A DNA stretch of 35,845 nucleotides from Chloroflexota bacterium (GCA_012841405.1 DUUT01000183.1:1-35845), one strand, 5' to 3'. Positions 15,506 to 23,601 are shown, counted from the stretch's first letter. The notes: generated from the sequence alone by a model not told the origin. Program-made: numbers and translations.

Positions 15506-16156
15506 GTGCTCAAGGCAATCCTGTGGGATATGGACGGCGTCGTAGCGGATACGGAAGAGGCACACTTGTTGGCGTGGCGGCAGTTCCTGGCCGAGCAGGG
15601 GCGCTCGGTGACGGCGGAGCAGTTTGCCACCACCTTTGGCATGGCCAATCCCGCAATCCTGCGGCAATGGTTCGGCGATGCCCTCCGTGCGGAGGACATC
15701 CACAGCTGGTCGGCGCGCAAGGAGGCGCTGTTTCGCACCTTTGTGCCCACCCACGTGAGGGCGCTGCCGGGGGCCCGGGAGTGGCTCCGCTGGGGGCGCG
15801 AGCGCGGCTACCGTCAGGCAATCGCCTCCTCCGGCGAGATGGCCAACATCGTCGCCGTGGTAGCAGCGCTCGAGATCGGCAATCAGTTCGACGCTCTCGT
15901 GTCCGGGGCATTCCTGCCGCGGAGCAAGCCCGATCCGGCGGTTTTTCTGCAGGGCGCCGCGGCGCTCGGGGTGGCGCCGGAGGAGTGCCTGGTGGTGGAG
16001 GATGGCATCGTGGGCGTGGAGGCGGCGCGGCGCGCCGGCATGCGCTGCCTGGCGCTGACCACGACGCATCCTGCGGAAAAGCTTGCCGGTGCCGACCTCA
16101 TCGTCCACGACTTGAACGCCCTGAGCGAAGAGCTGGTCGACGCGCTGTTCGCCTAG
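15506..16156 (+). CDS. HAD-superfamily phosphatase/phosphoglucomutase-like
   Basis: A 216-residue HAD hydrolase of the beta-phosphoglucomutase/phosphatase group (cap type C1). Motif I is DMDGVVADTE (Asp8, Asp10), motif II SSG at 108-110, motif III Lys141 in SKPDP, motif IV VVEDGIVGVEAARRAGM (Glu165, Asp166). It should dephosphorylate or isomerise a small sugar phosphate. A GTG start at 15506 is chosen because it gives the normal family N-terminus (LKAILWDMDG) and follows GGAGAGGG; the frame is open 34 codons upstream without homology. The gap to the hydrolase is 158 bp. Confidence 0.85.
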   Translation: MLKAILWDMDGVVADTEEAHLLAWRQFLAEQGRSVTAEQFATTFGMANPAILRQWFGDALRAEDIHSWSARKEALFRTFVPTHVRALPGAREWLRWGRERGYRQAIASSGEMANIVAVVAALEIGNQFDALVSGAFLPRSKPDPAVFLQGAAALGVAPEECLVVEDGIVGVEAARRAGMRCLALTTTHPAEKLAGADLIVHDLNALSEELVDALFA

Positions 16157-16186
16157 AGGCGGGAAGAGCTCACGACGAGGGTTCTG

Positions 16187-16225
16187 CCCCTCACCCCGTC
16201 CCTCTCCCCGGGCCCGGGGAGAGGG
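16187..16225 (-). repeat. REP-like palindromic element, copy 2
   Basis: The 26-bp stretch at 16200-16225 is a perfect palindrome with 13-bp arms (CCCTCTCCCCGGG and its complement), preceded on the + strand by CCCCTCACCCCGT, the complement of a GGGGTGAGGGG tail. It matches the element at 9791-9832 in reverse orientation. It lies between the convergent HAD and aldolase genes. Confidence 0.65.
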
Positions 16226-16302
16226 AGCGTGCTCGCCCACGCGCGAGGAGGTGAGAGGCCTGGACCCGAGCAGGCGAAACGGCGCCCGTGCCCCCTTTTC
16301 CG

Positions 16303-16340
16303 GAGAATAGAAAGAGGGGGCAGATGTGCTCTGCCCCCTC
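16303..16340 (-). terminator. Rho-independent terminator of the kdgK-aldolase operon
   Basis: GAGGGGGCAGA (16314-16324) pairs perfectly with TCTGCCCCCTC (16330-16340). Read on the minus strand it is followed by TTTCTATTCT. It begins 13 bp after the aldolase stop. Confidence 0.75.
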
Positions 16341-16353
16341 GGTGGTACGTCTC

Positions 16354-17373
16354 CTACGGCATCCAGAGGAGATGGACGGTGTTGCCCGCGGGATCGGGGT
16401 CCCGCAGGTAGACCGACTTGGTCGTCGGCCGCAGGGTGGGCTCGAGGAGCGCAACCCCCTTCTCTTTGAGAGCCTGCACGGCGGCCTCAAAGTCGCTCAC
16501 GCGGATGGCGATGTGGCAGGGGCGATCGGGCTCGCTCTTCATGATCTCGATACGGCCCGAGCCCTTGCCGCTGACAAAGAAGGAGCTGTTCCCCTCCCTG
16601 GCCTCAAAGTCAAAGGTCTTGGCGTACCATTCGGCAATCTCGGCCGCCGACGCCTTGGAGGTGGGATAGAGGCCCGGGTGCTCCACGCCCAAAAAGACGG
16701 GGATACCACGCGCCTGGCGGACCCACGCGAGGCACTGGGCGGTGAGGGCCGTGATCTCGTCCCACTTTTCCGCCTGGATGAGGTCCTTGCGCGCCAAGTC
16801 CGACCCCATGCCGATGCAGGTCACGCCGGCATCGAACCACGCCTTGATGTTGTCATAGTCCGCCTTGACGCCGCCGGTGGGCATGATCTTGGACCAGGGC
16901 GTGGGGGCCTTGATCGCCTTGACAAAGCTGGGGCCGCCCAGCTCGCTGCCAGGAAAGACCTTGCAGATCTCGACGCCCAGCTCCTCCGCCTCCGAGACCT
17001 CGGAAGCGCTGCCGCACCCCGGGAAGTAGGCGATCTTGCGGCGGTTGCAGAGCTTGGCCACCTCGGGGTTGAGCACCGAGCCGACGATAAAGTTGGCGCC
17101 CAGGTTGATGTACAGCCCCGCCGTGGCCGGGTCGAGCACCGAACCGACGCCGAGGATGATGGAGGGGTCCTCCTTCTCGAGGTAGACGACGAGCTCGCGA
17201 AAGACCTCAAAGGCGCGGTCGCCGCGGTTGGTGAACTCGATGACCTTGCCGCCGCCGGCCGAGATGGCCATAGCCAGCTTTTTGGCCACCTCGACGTCCG
17301 CCTCGTAGAACAAGGGCACGAGGCCGAGCTCCTCCATCGTGCTCCACACCTGCGAACGCGAAAAACGTGCCAT
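16354..17373 (-). CDS. KDPG/KHG-type aldolase fused to a C-terminal VOC domain
   Basis: A 339-residue protein. Residues 1-225 form a class I 2-keto-3-deoxy-6-phosphogluconate/4-hydroxy-2-oxoglutarate aldolase: Glu46 and Arg50 in VIEFTNRG, and the Schiff-base Lys138 in ICKVFPGS; MPTGGVKAD is the phosphate-binding loop. It should split KDPG (or a related keto acid) into pyruvate and an aldehyde. Residues about 228-339 are a vicinal-oxygen-chelate (glyoxalase-like) module with paired beta-alpha-beta units and plausible metal ligands His232, Glu276, His287 and, unusually, His334 where Glu is common. Known KDPG aldolases are about 210 residues, so the extra domain is odd. The ATG at 17373 follows AAGGAG. 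KDG kinase is 120 bp upstream in the same direction, making a kinase-aldolase pair. Confidence 0.85.
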   Translation of the reverse strand: MARFSRSQVWSTMEELGLVPLFYEADVEVAKKLAMAISAGGGKVIEFTNRGDRAFEVFRELVVYLEKEDPSIILGVGSVLDPATAGLYINLGANFIVGSVLNPEVAKLCNRRKIAYFPGCGSASEVSEAEELGVEICKVFPGSELGGPSFVKAIKAPTPWSKIMPTGGVKADYDNIKAWFDAGVTCIGMGSDLARKDLIQAEKWDEITALTAQCLAWVRQARGIPVFLGVEHPGLYPTSKASAAEIAEWYAKTFDFEAREGNSSFFVSGKGSGRIEIMKSEPDRPCHIAIRVSDFEAAVQALKEKGVALLEPTLRPTTKSVYLRDPDPAGNTVHLLWMP

Positions 17374-17493
17374 GGCAGTACGCTCCTTTTGGATTATGCG
17401 CTGTCGGTGATGGGTTCCGTAGTGCAGGCGAGGGGTGACAGGTTGCGGGTGCCAACTGCTGCCAACCATCGCCCGCTGGCCTCCGGGTGCCGT

Positions 17494-18537
17494 CTACCGC
17501 GCCACGCGGCCCGAGGCGTCGCCGCCCATGAGCTTGGTGACCTCGTCCACGGTGACCAGGTTAAAGTCACCAAAGATGGTGTGCTTGAGGCACGAGGCCG
17601 CGACGGCAAAGTTGAGCGCCGACTGGCGATCGTCGCCGTAGGTCAGCATACCATAGATGAGACCACCCATGAACGAGTCCCCGCCGCCCACGCGGTCCAC
17701 GATGTGGGTGATGTCAAAGGTAGGCGCCTCGTACATGGTGCCGCCCTCGTACAGCACGCCGGACCAGGTGTTGTGGCTGGCCGAGATGGAGCCGCGGAGG
17801 GTGATGGCCACCGTCTTGAGGTTGGGGAAGCGCTTGACCAGCTCCTCGCACACGTAGCGGTACTGGGCCGCCTCCACCTTGCCCGCGGTGACGTCCGTAT
17901 CCAGGGCGTGGATGCCAAAGACAGCCGCGGCGTCCTCCTCGTTGCCGATGGCGACATCACACGTCTTGACCAGCTCGGGCATGACCTCGCCGGCCTTCTT
18001 GCCCCACTTCCAGAGGTTCCGGCGGTAGTTGAGATCGCAGGAGACGGTGAGGCCCATCTCCTTGGCCTTCTGGGCGGCCTCCAGACACACGTCGGCGGCA
18101 CCGGCCGAGATGGCGGGGGTGATGCCCGTCCAGTGGAACCAGTGAGCGTCGGCGAACACCTTTTCCCAGTCGATCATGCCGCGCTCGATGGTAGCGATGG
18201 ATGAGTGGGCGCGATCATAGACCACCTTGCTGCCACGCGCCACGGCGCCCATCTCGAGGAAATAGATCCCCAGGCGCTCGCCGCCCCAGACGATCTTGTC
18301 CACGCCAACGCCCTGCTCGCGCAGGAAGCGCATGCAGGCCTCACCGAGATCGTTCTTGGGAAGGCGCGTCACATAGTCCACCGGGATGCCGAACCCAGCG
18401 AGGGACGCCGCCACGTTGGCCTCACCGCCGCCATAGATCACATCGAACGAGCGTGCCTGGGAAAAGCGCAGGAACCCCGGTGGTGAGAGGCGCATCATGA
18501 TCTCGCCAAATGTTACGACCTTTTTGCTCTTGTCCAT
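17494..18537 (-). CDS. kdgK: PfkB-family 2-keto-3-deoxygluconate kinase
   Basis: A 347-residue PfkB/ribokinase-family kinase. The substrate-binding GGGEANVA is at 36-43 and the anion hole and base are VGGGDSF with Asp287. The opening KVVTFGEIMMRLSPPG and the insertion HWFHWTGITPAISAGAADVC are typical of 2-keto-3-deoxygluconate kinases, which phosphorylate KDG with ATP. The next gene encodes a KDPG-type aldolase, so the pair completes KDG to pyruvate plus glyceraldehyde 3-phosphate. GGGAGG precedes the ATG. The long 5' leader contains ACCCGYAACC-like motifs. Fructokinase is the main alternative, made unlikely by context. Confidence 0.87.
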   Translation of the reverse strand: MDKSKKVVTFGEIMMRLSPPGFLRFSQARSFDVIYGGGEANVAASLAGFGIPVDYVTRLPKNDLGEACMRFLREQGVGVDKIVWGGERLGIYFLEMGAVARGSKVVYDRAHSSIATIERGMIDWEKVFADAHWFHWTGITPAISAGAADVCLEAAQKAKEMGLTVSCDLNYRRNLWKWGKKAGEVMPELVKTCDVAIGNEEDAAAVFGIHALDTDVTAGKVEAAQYRYVCEELVKRFPNLKTVAITLRGSISASHNTWSGVLYEGGTMYEAPTFDITHIVDRVGGGDSFMGGLIYGMLTYGDDRQSALNFAVAASCLKHTIFGDFNLVTVDEVTKLMGGDASGRVAR

Positions 18538-18721
18538 AGTTGGACCTCCCTAAATGGTTGTGGGGTGTGGGTGACACGGTACGGGTTGCGCGTCTCGGGC
18601 TGCGGGTGGCGGGGCACAGCGGTACAGGGCTCATGATCCCCGTCCCACGGCAACCACCCACTGCTCGCCGGGCGCCCCAGGCCGAGCTCCCAGCCGATCG
18701 TCGGCCGCGGAACGCGGCCCC

Positions 18722-18751
18722 ACGTTACTCGATGAAGCCGCCTGCCGTCAA
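18722..18751 (-). promoter_or_regulatory. Possible promoter for kdgK
   Basis: On the minus strand TTGACG (complement of 18746-18751) and TAACGT (18722-18727) are spaced 18 bp. The -35 context (GCTTGACGGC) resembles that of the FAD-oxidoreductase promoter at 23522-23551. The -10 is poor and the leader would be about 180 nt. Confidence 0.3.
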
Positions 18752-18754
18752 GCG

Positions 18755-18783
18755 CTGGCAAGCCCGGGGTGGGCGTGTATAAT
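18755..18783 (+). promoter_or_regulatory. Promoter for the membrane protein-amidohydrolase pair
   Basis: A consensus TATAAT at 18778-18783 has CTGGCA (18755-18760) 17 bp upstream as a modest -35. The leader to the ATG at 18929 would be about 140 nt. Confidence 0.4.
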
Positions 18784-18928
18784 CCGACGTGAGGCCGAAC
18801 GGTCACCGATGTGGCGCGTTCCCACGGGCGGTCCGTTGCCATGGAGCAACCGCCGTCGGCACCGCAGGCGCCGGGTGCGTTCGCCTCGCGTGTCACCGTT
18901 CGATGCCAACCCACACACCCATGGGGTG

Positions 18929-19444
18929 ATGATGAAACGACGTTGGGCCAGCTTTGTGGCCATCGGTATCGTGTTCGGAGCGTTGGACTTTTACTACCTC
19001 GGATTCCTCTCCCAGTTCCCGTGGACAATCTGGCACTTTGTCGTGCTGAACCTCGGCGTCTGGCTGATACCGATTATCCCCGTCGCCCTGTACGAGGCGC
19101 GGCGGTCGCGATCGTCGCTGCACTCGGCGCTGGCCGGCATCGTGACGTGGTGTGCGGCCATCGTCGCCTACTATCTGACCAACGCCGTCCACCTCGCCTT
19201 TGTAGGCGTACCGGGCCGAAGCGAGCTGCACATCTCCAGCTATGGCTCCGAGACATTCTGGACGAACTGGCCAAGGGTGTTTCGGGGCTCCATCTTCGGC
19301 GGCATCCGCGAATGGATGCCTGTGGCCGTGATCGGCGGAGCCACCATCGGGTTCCTCACGGGCCTTGGCTATCTCGGGTTCATCCGGCAGTCCGCGACAC
19401 ATAGGGGCGAGCGCTCGCCCCAGGAGGAGGCACACCATGCGTGA
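18929..19444 (+). CDS. Four-span membrane protein of unknown function
   Basis: A 171-residue protein with four hydrophobic segments near 7-27, 34-55, 66-90 and 129-151, a positively charged loop (EARRSRSSLHS) after the second, and a polar tail. Between spans 3 and 4 lies a roughly 40-residue external or internal stretch (GVPGRSELHISSYGSETFWTNWPRVFRGS). I do not recognise the family. Two adjacent ATGs (18929, 18932) are possible starts; the ribosome site is weak. Its last 8 bp overlap the start of the amidohydrolase gene, implying coupled translation and perhaps a shared role. Confidence 0.6.
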   Translation: MMKRRWASFVAIGIVFGALDFYYLGFLSQFPWTIWHFVVLNLGVWLIPIIPVALYEARRSRSSLHSALAGIVTWCAAIVAYYLTNAVHLAFVGVPGRSELHISSYGSETFWTNWPRVFRGSIFGGIREWMPVAVIGGATIGFLTGLGYLGFIRQSATHRGERSPQEEAHHA

Positions 19445-20474
19445 CACACTACTTGCCGCCGACCTTCAGCCGCGCTCCGAGTTGATCGTGCCCGAGCACC
19501 CCGTGCTCCGGGCCAAGTACCCCGCCATCGACGCCCACAACCACCTGCCCGTGGACCACCCGCGCATGCAGGAGGCCGACATCGCCCACCTCGTGGGCGA
19601 GATGGACCTCCTCAACGTGCAGGCGATCGTCAATCTGAGCGGTGGCACGGGGGAGACGCTGCAGCGCAACCTCGACGGGCTGGACCATGCCTACCCCGGG
19701 CGGTTCGTCACCTTCTGCAACGTCGACTGGACGGGGGTCGGCAGCCCCGGATGGACGGAGCGCGCCGTGACCGCGCTCCGCCAGGACATCGCGGTGGGCG
19801 CGCGGGGGATCAAGGTGTTCAAGAGCCTGGGGCTCACGGTGCGCGACACGGCAGGGCAGCTCGTCATGCCCGACGACCCGCGTCTCGCCGACATCTGGGC
19901 AGCGGCGGGAGCGCTGGGCGTGCCGGTGCTGATTCACAGCGCCGACCCGGTGGCATTCTTTCGCCCCCTCGACCGGTTCAACGAGCGCTGGGACGAGCTC
20001 CAGCGCCGCCCGGAGTGGTCGTTCTACGGGCCCGAGTTCCCGGCCTTTGAGGAGCTCATCGCCTCCCTATACCGGCTCATCGAGGCGCACCCCGAGACGG
20101 CGTTCATCACCGCCCACGTGGGCTGCTACCCCGAGAACCTCGCCTTCGTGTCCGAGATGATGGACCGCTACCCGAACATGGTCACCGATTTCTCGGCGCG
20201 CATCGCCGAGTTGGGGCGGGCGCCCTACAGCGCGCGGGACTGGTTCCTCACGTATGCCGATCGCATCGTCTTTGGCACCGACGCGACGCCCCTCGTGCCC
20301 ATGTACCAGACGCACTTTCGCTTCCTGGAGACCAAGGACGAGTATTTCGACTATGCGCCCGGCGCCGCCATCCCACCGCAGGGGCGCTGGCGCATCTATG
20401 GCCTCTACCTGCCCGATGACGTCCTCCAGAAAGTGTACCACGACAACGCGGCGGCCCTGCTCAAGCTCGCGTAG
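19437..20474 (+). CDS. Metal-dependent amidohydrolase family protein
   Basis: A 345-residue TIM-barrel amidohydrolase of the COG2159-like group. The metal-site motifs are DAHNH (His34, His36), IKVFKS (Lys126/Lys129), LIHSAD (His167), TAHVG (His227) and FGTDAT (Asp282). The group contains decarboxylases such as ACMSD and sugar lactonases, so either C-C or C-O hydrolysis is possible. The ATG at 19437 is preferred because AGGAGGAGG precedes it; the frame is open further upstream inside the membrane-protein gene. C-terminal IYGLYLPDDVLQKVYHDNAAALL fits this family. Given the sugar-acid enzymes nearby, a lactonase role is plausible but unproven. Confidence 0.82.
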   Translation: MRDTLLAADLQPRSELIVPEHPVLRAKYPAIDAHNHLPVDHPRMQEADIAHLVGEMDLLNVQAIVNLSGGTGETLQRNLDGLDHAYPGRFVTFCNVDWTGVGSPGWTERAVTALRQDIAVGARGIKVFKSLGLTVRDTAGQLVMPDDPRLADIWAAAGALGVPVLIHSADPVAFFRPLDRFNERWDELQRRPEWSFYGPEFPAFEELIASLYRLIEAHPETAFITAHVGCYPENLAFVSEMMDRYPNMVTDFSARIAELGRAPYSARDWFLTYADRIVFGTDATPLVPMYQTHFRFLETKDEYFDYAPGAAIPPQGRWRIYGLYLPDDVLQKVYHDNAAALLKLA

Positions 20475-20501
20475 GGATCGAACGCGGATAACGAGCGAAA
20501 C

Positions 20502-20570
20502 ACCCCGGAGGCACGGGGCGCACGGAGGGTAGCGACCACCCATCCCGCGTTGTGTACGTGTCTCCGGGGT
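20502..20570. repeat. Imperfect inverted repeat with CGGAGNCACGG units
   Basis: ACCCCGGAG at 20502-20510 pairs with CTCCGGGGT at 20562-20570 around a 51-nt centre. The left arm continues GCACGGGGCGCACGGAGG; the right arm read on the minus strand continues ACACG. Such CGGAGGCACGGAGG-type sequences are common dispersed intergenic repeats. A related piece (CACAGAGACGCAGGGAG) occurs at about 15379-15396. It separates two convergent genes and may also act as a terminator. Confidence 0.45.
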
Positions 20571-20580
20571 TCTTTGCGCG

Positions 20581-21828
20581 TTACCGTCGCAGCTCGGCTC
20601 CCTGCGCCTGGAGGTGTTGCTGGAGTGTCGCCACGTCGAGTTCTCGTGGGGCGACGCCCTCCTGGGCCGCGAGGGCCGCGGCGACGCCGGCCGCCTGGCC
20701 GATGGCCAGGATGGGCACCATGGCGCGGTGCGACTCGTAGGGCTGCTGCTCGCTGGAGATGCAGCGCCCGGCCACCAGCAGGCCGTCCACCCGCTGGGGT
20801 ACGAGGCAGCGGTACGGGATGTCGTACCCCTCGTGCTCTAGGTAGCGGCGGTAGCCATAGTAGTGGATGATGGGGCAGGAGCTGATGGCCACGACGTCGT
20901 CAAAGCGCCGGCCGCTGATGGCATCGTCGGCCGTGAGCTTGTACTCCCCTTCAACGAACCGCGTCTGGCGAATCCCCAGCAGCGGCGGCGTCTCGATGAT
21001 GCGCGCGCCCTGCAGCGCCGGTTCCTGCGCCTGCTTGGCGGCCAGATCCTCGTAGATGCGCAGCCGGGCATCGATCTCGGCGCGGGAGAGCGCCTCGGCG
21101 TTGGTGCCATCGATGGCCTCTACCCCCGGCCCCCAGATGACGGCATGGTCGCCGAAATCGCAGGCATGCACCCCCTCGGGGCGCGTCGCACCAAAGGCGA
21201 TGCGCACCATGAGGGCGTCCGTCAACCGCGGGTTCTCCGCGTGGACCGTCTGCCAGAAGGGCACGCCGGCGCGATAGGCCACGTCGGCGTCGCCCGAGGC
21301 GTCCACCGTCACCCGCGCCATGAGGGCCTGCCGCCCCGACTTGTTCTCGATGCAGATACCGCGCAGCACGCCATCCACGACAATGCTGTCGCAGGCATAG
21401 GTGTGCAGGAGGAGATCCACCCCCGCCTCGACGGCCATCTTGAGGGTGACGTACTTGAAGCACTCCGTGTCGATGGCATAGCTGTATGCGAGGCGCCCCG
21501 GCTCGGTGGGGTAGGGCTTTTGCGGATAAGGGCTCTTCCCCAAGCCGCCCAGTTCCTTCAGCTGCAGGACGATCTCTTCGGCGATGCCGCGCACCGTCTG
21601 CGTCGCATCGGGCTCGACCTGGTTGCGAAAGCCGTTGATGCACGCCATGAGGGAGGCGGTGGCGGTGCCCCCCAGGTAGCCGAACCGCTCCACGAGGGTA
21701 GTGCGCGCCCCCTCGCGCGCCGCGGCGATGGCCGCCGCCAGGCCGGCTGGCCCCCCTCCGACGACGAGGACATCCACATCGCGGATGATGGGGATGCGGC
21801 GGGCGGGTTCATGGTAGTGCGTAGGCAT
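20581..21828 (-). CDS. FAD-dependent oxidoreductase (FAD_oxidored type), paralogue 1
   Basis: A 415-residue flavoprotein with the N-terminal Rossmann motif VVGGGPAG (22-29), the ribose-binding Glu47 (LVERFG) and YLGGTATAS, then a C-terminal FAD segment (DGLLVAGRCISSEQQPYESHRAMVPILAIGQAAGVAAALA). This is the PF12831-like group of FAD-dependent dehydrogenases common near sugar-degradation genes, without a single known reaction. The ATG at 21828 is chosen for its GGAGG and because the Rossmann fold begins soon after. The paralogue at 21989 lies 160 bp upstream on the same strand, with a hairpin between. Confidence 0.82.
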   Translation of the reverse strand: MPTHYHEPARRIPIIRDVDVLVVGGGPAGLAAAIAAAREGARTTLVERFGYLGGTATASLMACINGFRNQVEPDATQTVRGIAEEIVLQLKELGGLGKSPYPQKPYPTEPGRLAYSYAIDTECFKYVTLKMAVEAGVDLLLHTYACDSIVVDGVLRGICIENKSGRQALMARVTVDASGDADVAYRAGVPFWQTVHAENPRLTDALMVRIAFGATRPEGVHACDFGDHAVIWGPGVEAIDGTNAEALSRAEIDARLRIYEDLAAKQAQEPALQGARIIETPPLLGIRQTRFVEGEYKLTADDAISGRRFDDVVAISSCPIIHYYGYRRYLEHEGYDIPYRCLVPQRVDGLLVAGRCISSEQQPYESHRAMVPILAIGQAAGVAAALAAQEGVAPRELDVATLQQHLQAQGAELRR

Positions 21829-21904
21829 GGTGGCCTCCAGTACTCCGCTCCAAGACGCCGAGGCGCCCTGGGGCATCGGTATCGCTGGTCCGTCGCATTG
21901 TTCT

Positions 21905-21940
21905 CGCCGAGGGGTACGCCCTCGCGCCGACCCCTCGGCG
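21905..21940 (-). terminator. Hairpin between the two FAD oxidoreductase genes
   Basis: CGCCGAGGGGT (21905-21915) pairs with ACCCCTCGGCG (21930-21940) around a 14-nt loop, an 11-bp stem about 50 bp after the upstream gene's stop. There is no T-run, so it may only reduce read-through or protect mRNA. Confidence 0.35.
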
Positions 21941-21988
21941 CTCCCTGCCCTGGTCTGCGCCCCCGTCGGTCGCGTGGCGCCGTGGTGG

Positions 21989-23380
21989 TCAGTCTGCGCT
22001 CAGGGGGTCCGGGCGCGGCTGGAGGAGGGCGCCGGCAGCGCGAAGGGCGTCCTGCAGCGCTGGCACGTCCACCTCGCGAGTGGTGCCGTGGCGCGCGGCC
22101 GCCAGGGCGGCGGCGGTGCCCGCGGCCTGGCCACACGCCAGACAACAGACGGTGTTGCGTGTGCTGTTATGGGCCACGAGGTCCACCGTCATCATGCGCC
22201 CGGCGATGAGCAGGTTGTCGACCCCCTGCGGCAGCAGCGCTCGGTAGGGGATGCCGTAGGCCCCCGCATCGCGCACAAAGTACCGGCTGTTGTCGATAAA
22301 GCCAAAGCAGGCGACCTGGTCATCGAACTGCCGCCCCTCCGTGCAATCGTCCTGCGACAGCTCGTAATCGCAGCGGATGGCCAGGCCGCGGCGCTGCCCA
22401 GCGTACGGGGCCGGGCCGGCGGGGAAGCACGCCGCGCAGCCGTCAAAGTGACGGCGGAACATCTCGGTGACGGCAAACATCTGGGCGCGCAGATCGAGCT
22501 CGGCCTCAGTGAGCTGGTCGGGGTCCATGCCATCGTTGGGGCCATAGTTGATGCAGTTCATGTAGGTGATCTCGCGCGGCCGTAGCGAGGAGGAGAGGAA
22601 GTAGCGTGGCGTCCCCTCAACGCCCTGCTCGCGCAGCTTGGGCATGTTGATCCCCAGGCGCACCAGGTCGGGCTGGGCCATGCCCGGCTTGACGGCGTGC
22701 GCGAGCTGCGAGATCACGCCGCGCCGCTCGAGATCGGCCTCGAGGCGGTCGAGGTCGACGTTGCAGAGGCGAAAGGTGAACCCGGCCGCGTAGGCGCCGG
22801 GGTCGCCCGGGGCAAAGGTCTGTACCGGCGCTCCGGCGTACTGCGCCACGATGCCGTCGCCCGTGCAGTCGATGTACGTCTTGGCGCGCAGCAGGGAGCG
22901 GCCGGCGCGATTCCAGACCACCACGCCGTCGATGTGGCCGTTCGTCGCCCGCACCTCGTCCACGGTGGTGTGCAGCACGAGGCGCACCCCCGCCTGGCGG
23001 CACATCGTGGCAGCGACGAGCTTGAACACCTCCGGCTCGACGGGAGTGAGCATACTGACGAAATCGCCGCCACGCTCCATGCGGACGTGGCCCAGCCCAC
23101 CGCCGGCCCGCTGGACGCCGTCGACGAGCTCCTGGGCGATGCCGGCCACGACGCGGGCGCGCTCGGCGCCGGGGTGGGCGTCAAAGACGTTGAAAAAGCT
23201 GTGCAGGCCGGTGGCGCCGACGATGCCGATGCCGCCCAGCCAGCCGGATTGCTCGACGAGCACGGTGTCGGCGCCCTGGCGTGCCGCGGCGATGGCGGCG
23301 GCGATGCCGGCCATGCCACCACCCAGGACGAGGACGTCGCAGGCGGGGTAACGCGTCTCACTCACGTGGGGTTCTATCAT
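21989..23380 (-). CDS. FAD-dependent oxidoreductase (FAD_oxidored type), paralogue 2
   Basis: A 463-residue flavoprotein of the same group as the gene at 20581. LGGGMAG (19-25) binds FAD pyrophosphate, Glu43 (LVEQSG) the ribose, and WLGG follows. VYIDCTGDGIVAQYAGAP-like sequence (TYIDCTGDG) and the terminal NLLIAGRMMTVDLVAHNSTRNTVCCLACGQAAG match the family. GAGGAGA precedes the ATG at 23380. It is transcribed divergently from the TetR gene, with back-to-back promoters, and is likely the first gene of a two-gene operon with its paralogue. The substrate is unknown. Confidence 0.83.
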   Translation of the reverse strand: MIEPHVSETRYPACDVLVLGGGMAGIAAAIAAARQGADTVLVEQSGWLGGIGIVGATGLHSFFNVFDAHPGAERARVVAGIAQELVDGVQRAGGGLGHVRMERGGDFVSMLTPVEPEVFKLVAATMCRQAGVRLVLHTTVDEVRATNGHIDGVVVWNRAGRSLLRAKTYIDCTGDGIVAQYAGAPVQTFAPGDPGAYAAGFTFRLCNVDLDRLEADLERRGVISQLAHAVKPGMAQPDLVRLGINMPKLREQGVEGTPRYFLSSSLRPREITYMNCINYGPNDGMDPDQLTEAELDLRAQMFAVTEMFRRHFDGCAACFPAGPAPYAGQRRGLAIRCDYELSQDDCTEGRQFDDQVACFGFIDNSRYFVRDAGAYGIPYRALLPQGVDNLLIAGRMMTVDLVAHNSTRNTVCCLACGQAAGTAAALAAARHGTTREVDVPALQDALRAAGALLQPRPDPLSAD

Positions 23381-23521
23381 GGTGTCTCCTCAAAGGATGG
23401 TCCGCAGTGGGGGCGAGTCCATGTATGGTGGTGGCATGGCCTCCGCCTGCCGCGAGACAGCTTGCCGAGGCTGATGGCGGTGCGCGAAATCCCAGGCCCT
23501 CTTTCGCTCAGGTGCGCGGCC

Positions 23522-23551
23522 ATTCTAGGGGAGGCATTCGGGCGGCGTCAA
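23522..23551 (-). promoter_or_regulatory. Promoter for the FAD oxidoreductase pair
   Basis: On the minus strand TTGACG (complement of 23546-23551) and TAGAAT (23522-23527) are spaced 18 bp. Its -35 lies about 22 bp from the divergent -35 of the tetR promoter. A leader of about 135 nt precedes the ATG. Confidence 0.5.
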
Positions 23552-23573
23552 GCGGTGGGAGCGAATCGATGAG

Positions 23574-23601
23574 TTGATACACACGATACCTATGGTACAC
23601 T
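23574..23601 (+). promoter_or_regulatory. Promoter for the TetR-family regulator gene
   Basis: TTGATA at 23574-23579 and TACACT at 23596-23601 are spaced 16 bp. An operator-like sequence starts 3 bp downstream of the -10. Confidence 0.45.

Larger units (their letters stand above)
18538..18928. other. Divergent intergenic region between kdgK and the membrane-protein gene
   Basis: No gene is supported here. It contains the kdgK leader with ACCCGYAACC-type motifs (about 18555-18620), the possible kdgK promoter, and a + strand TATAAT. An open frame reading back from 18929 to 18809 is Arg-rich and non-homologous, so it is not counted as coding. Confidence 0.55.

Noticed and set aside
20581-23380. 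The two FAD oxidoreductases as a recent duplication or mobile unit
   Set aside because: They share family motifs but differ in length and most of their sequence, and no flanking repeats or transposase are present.
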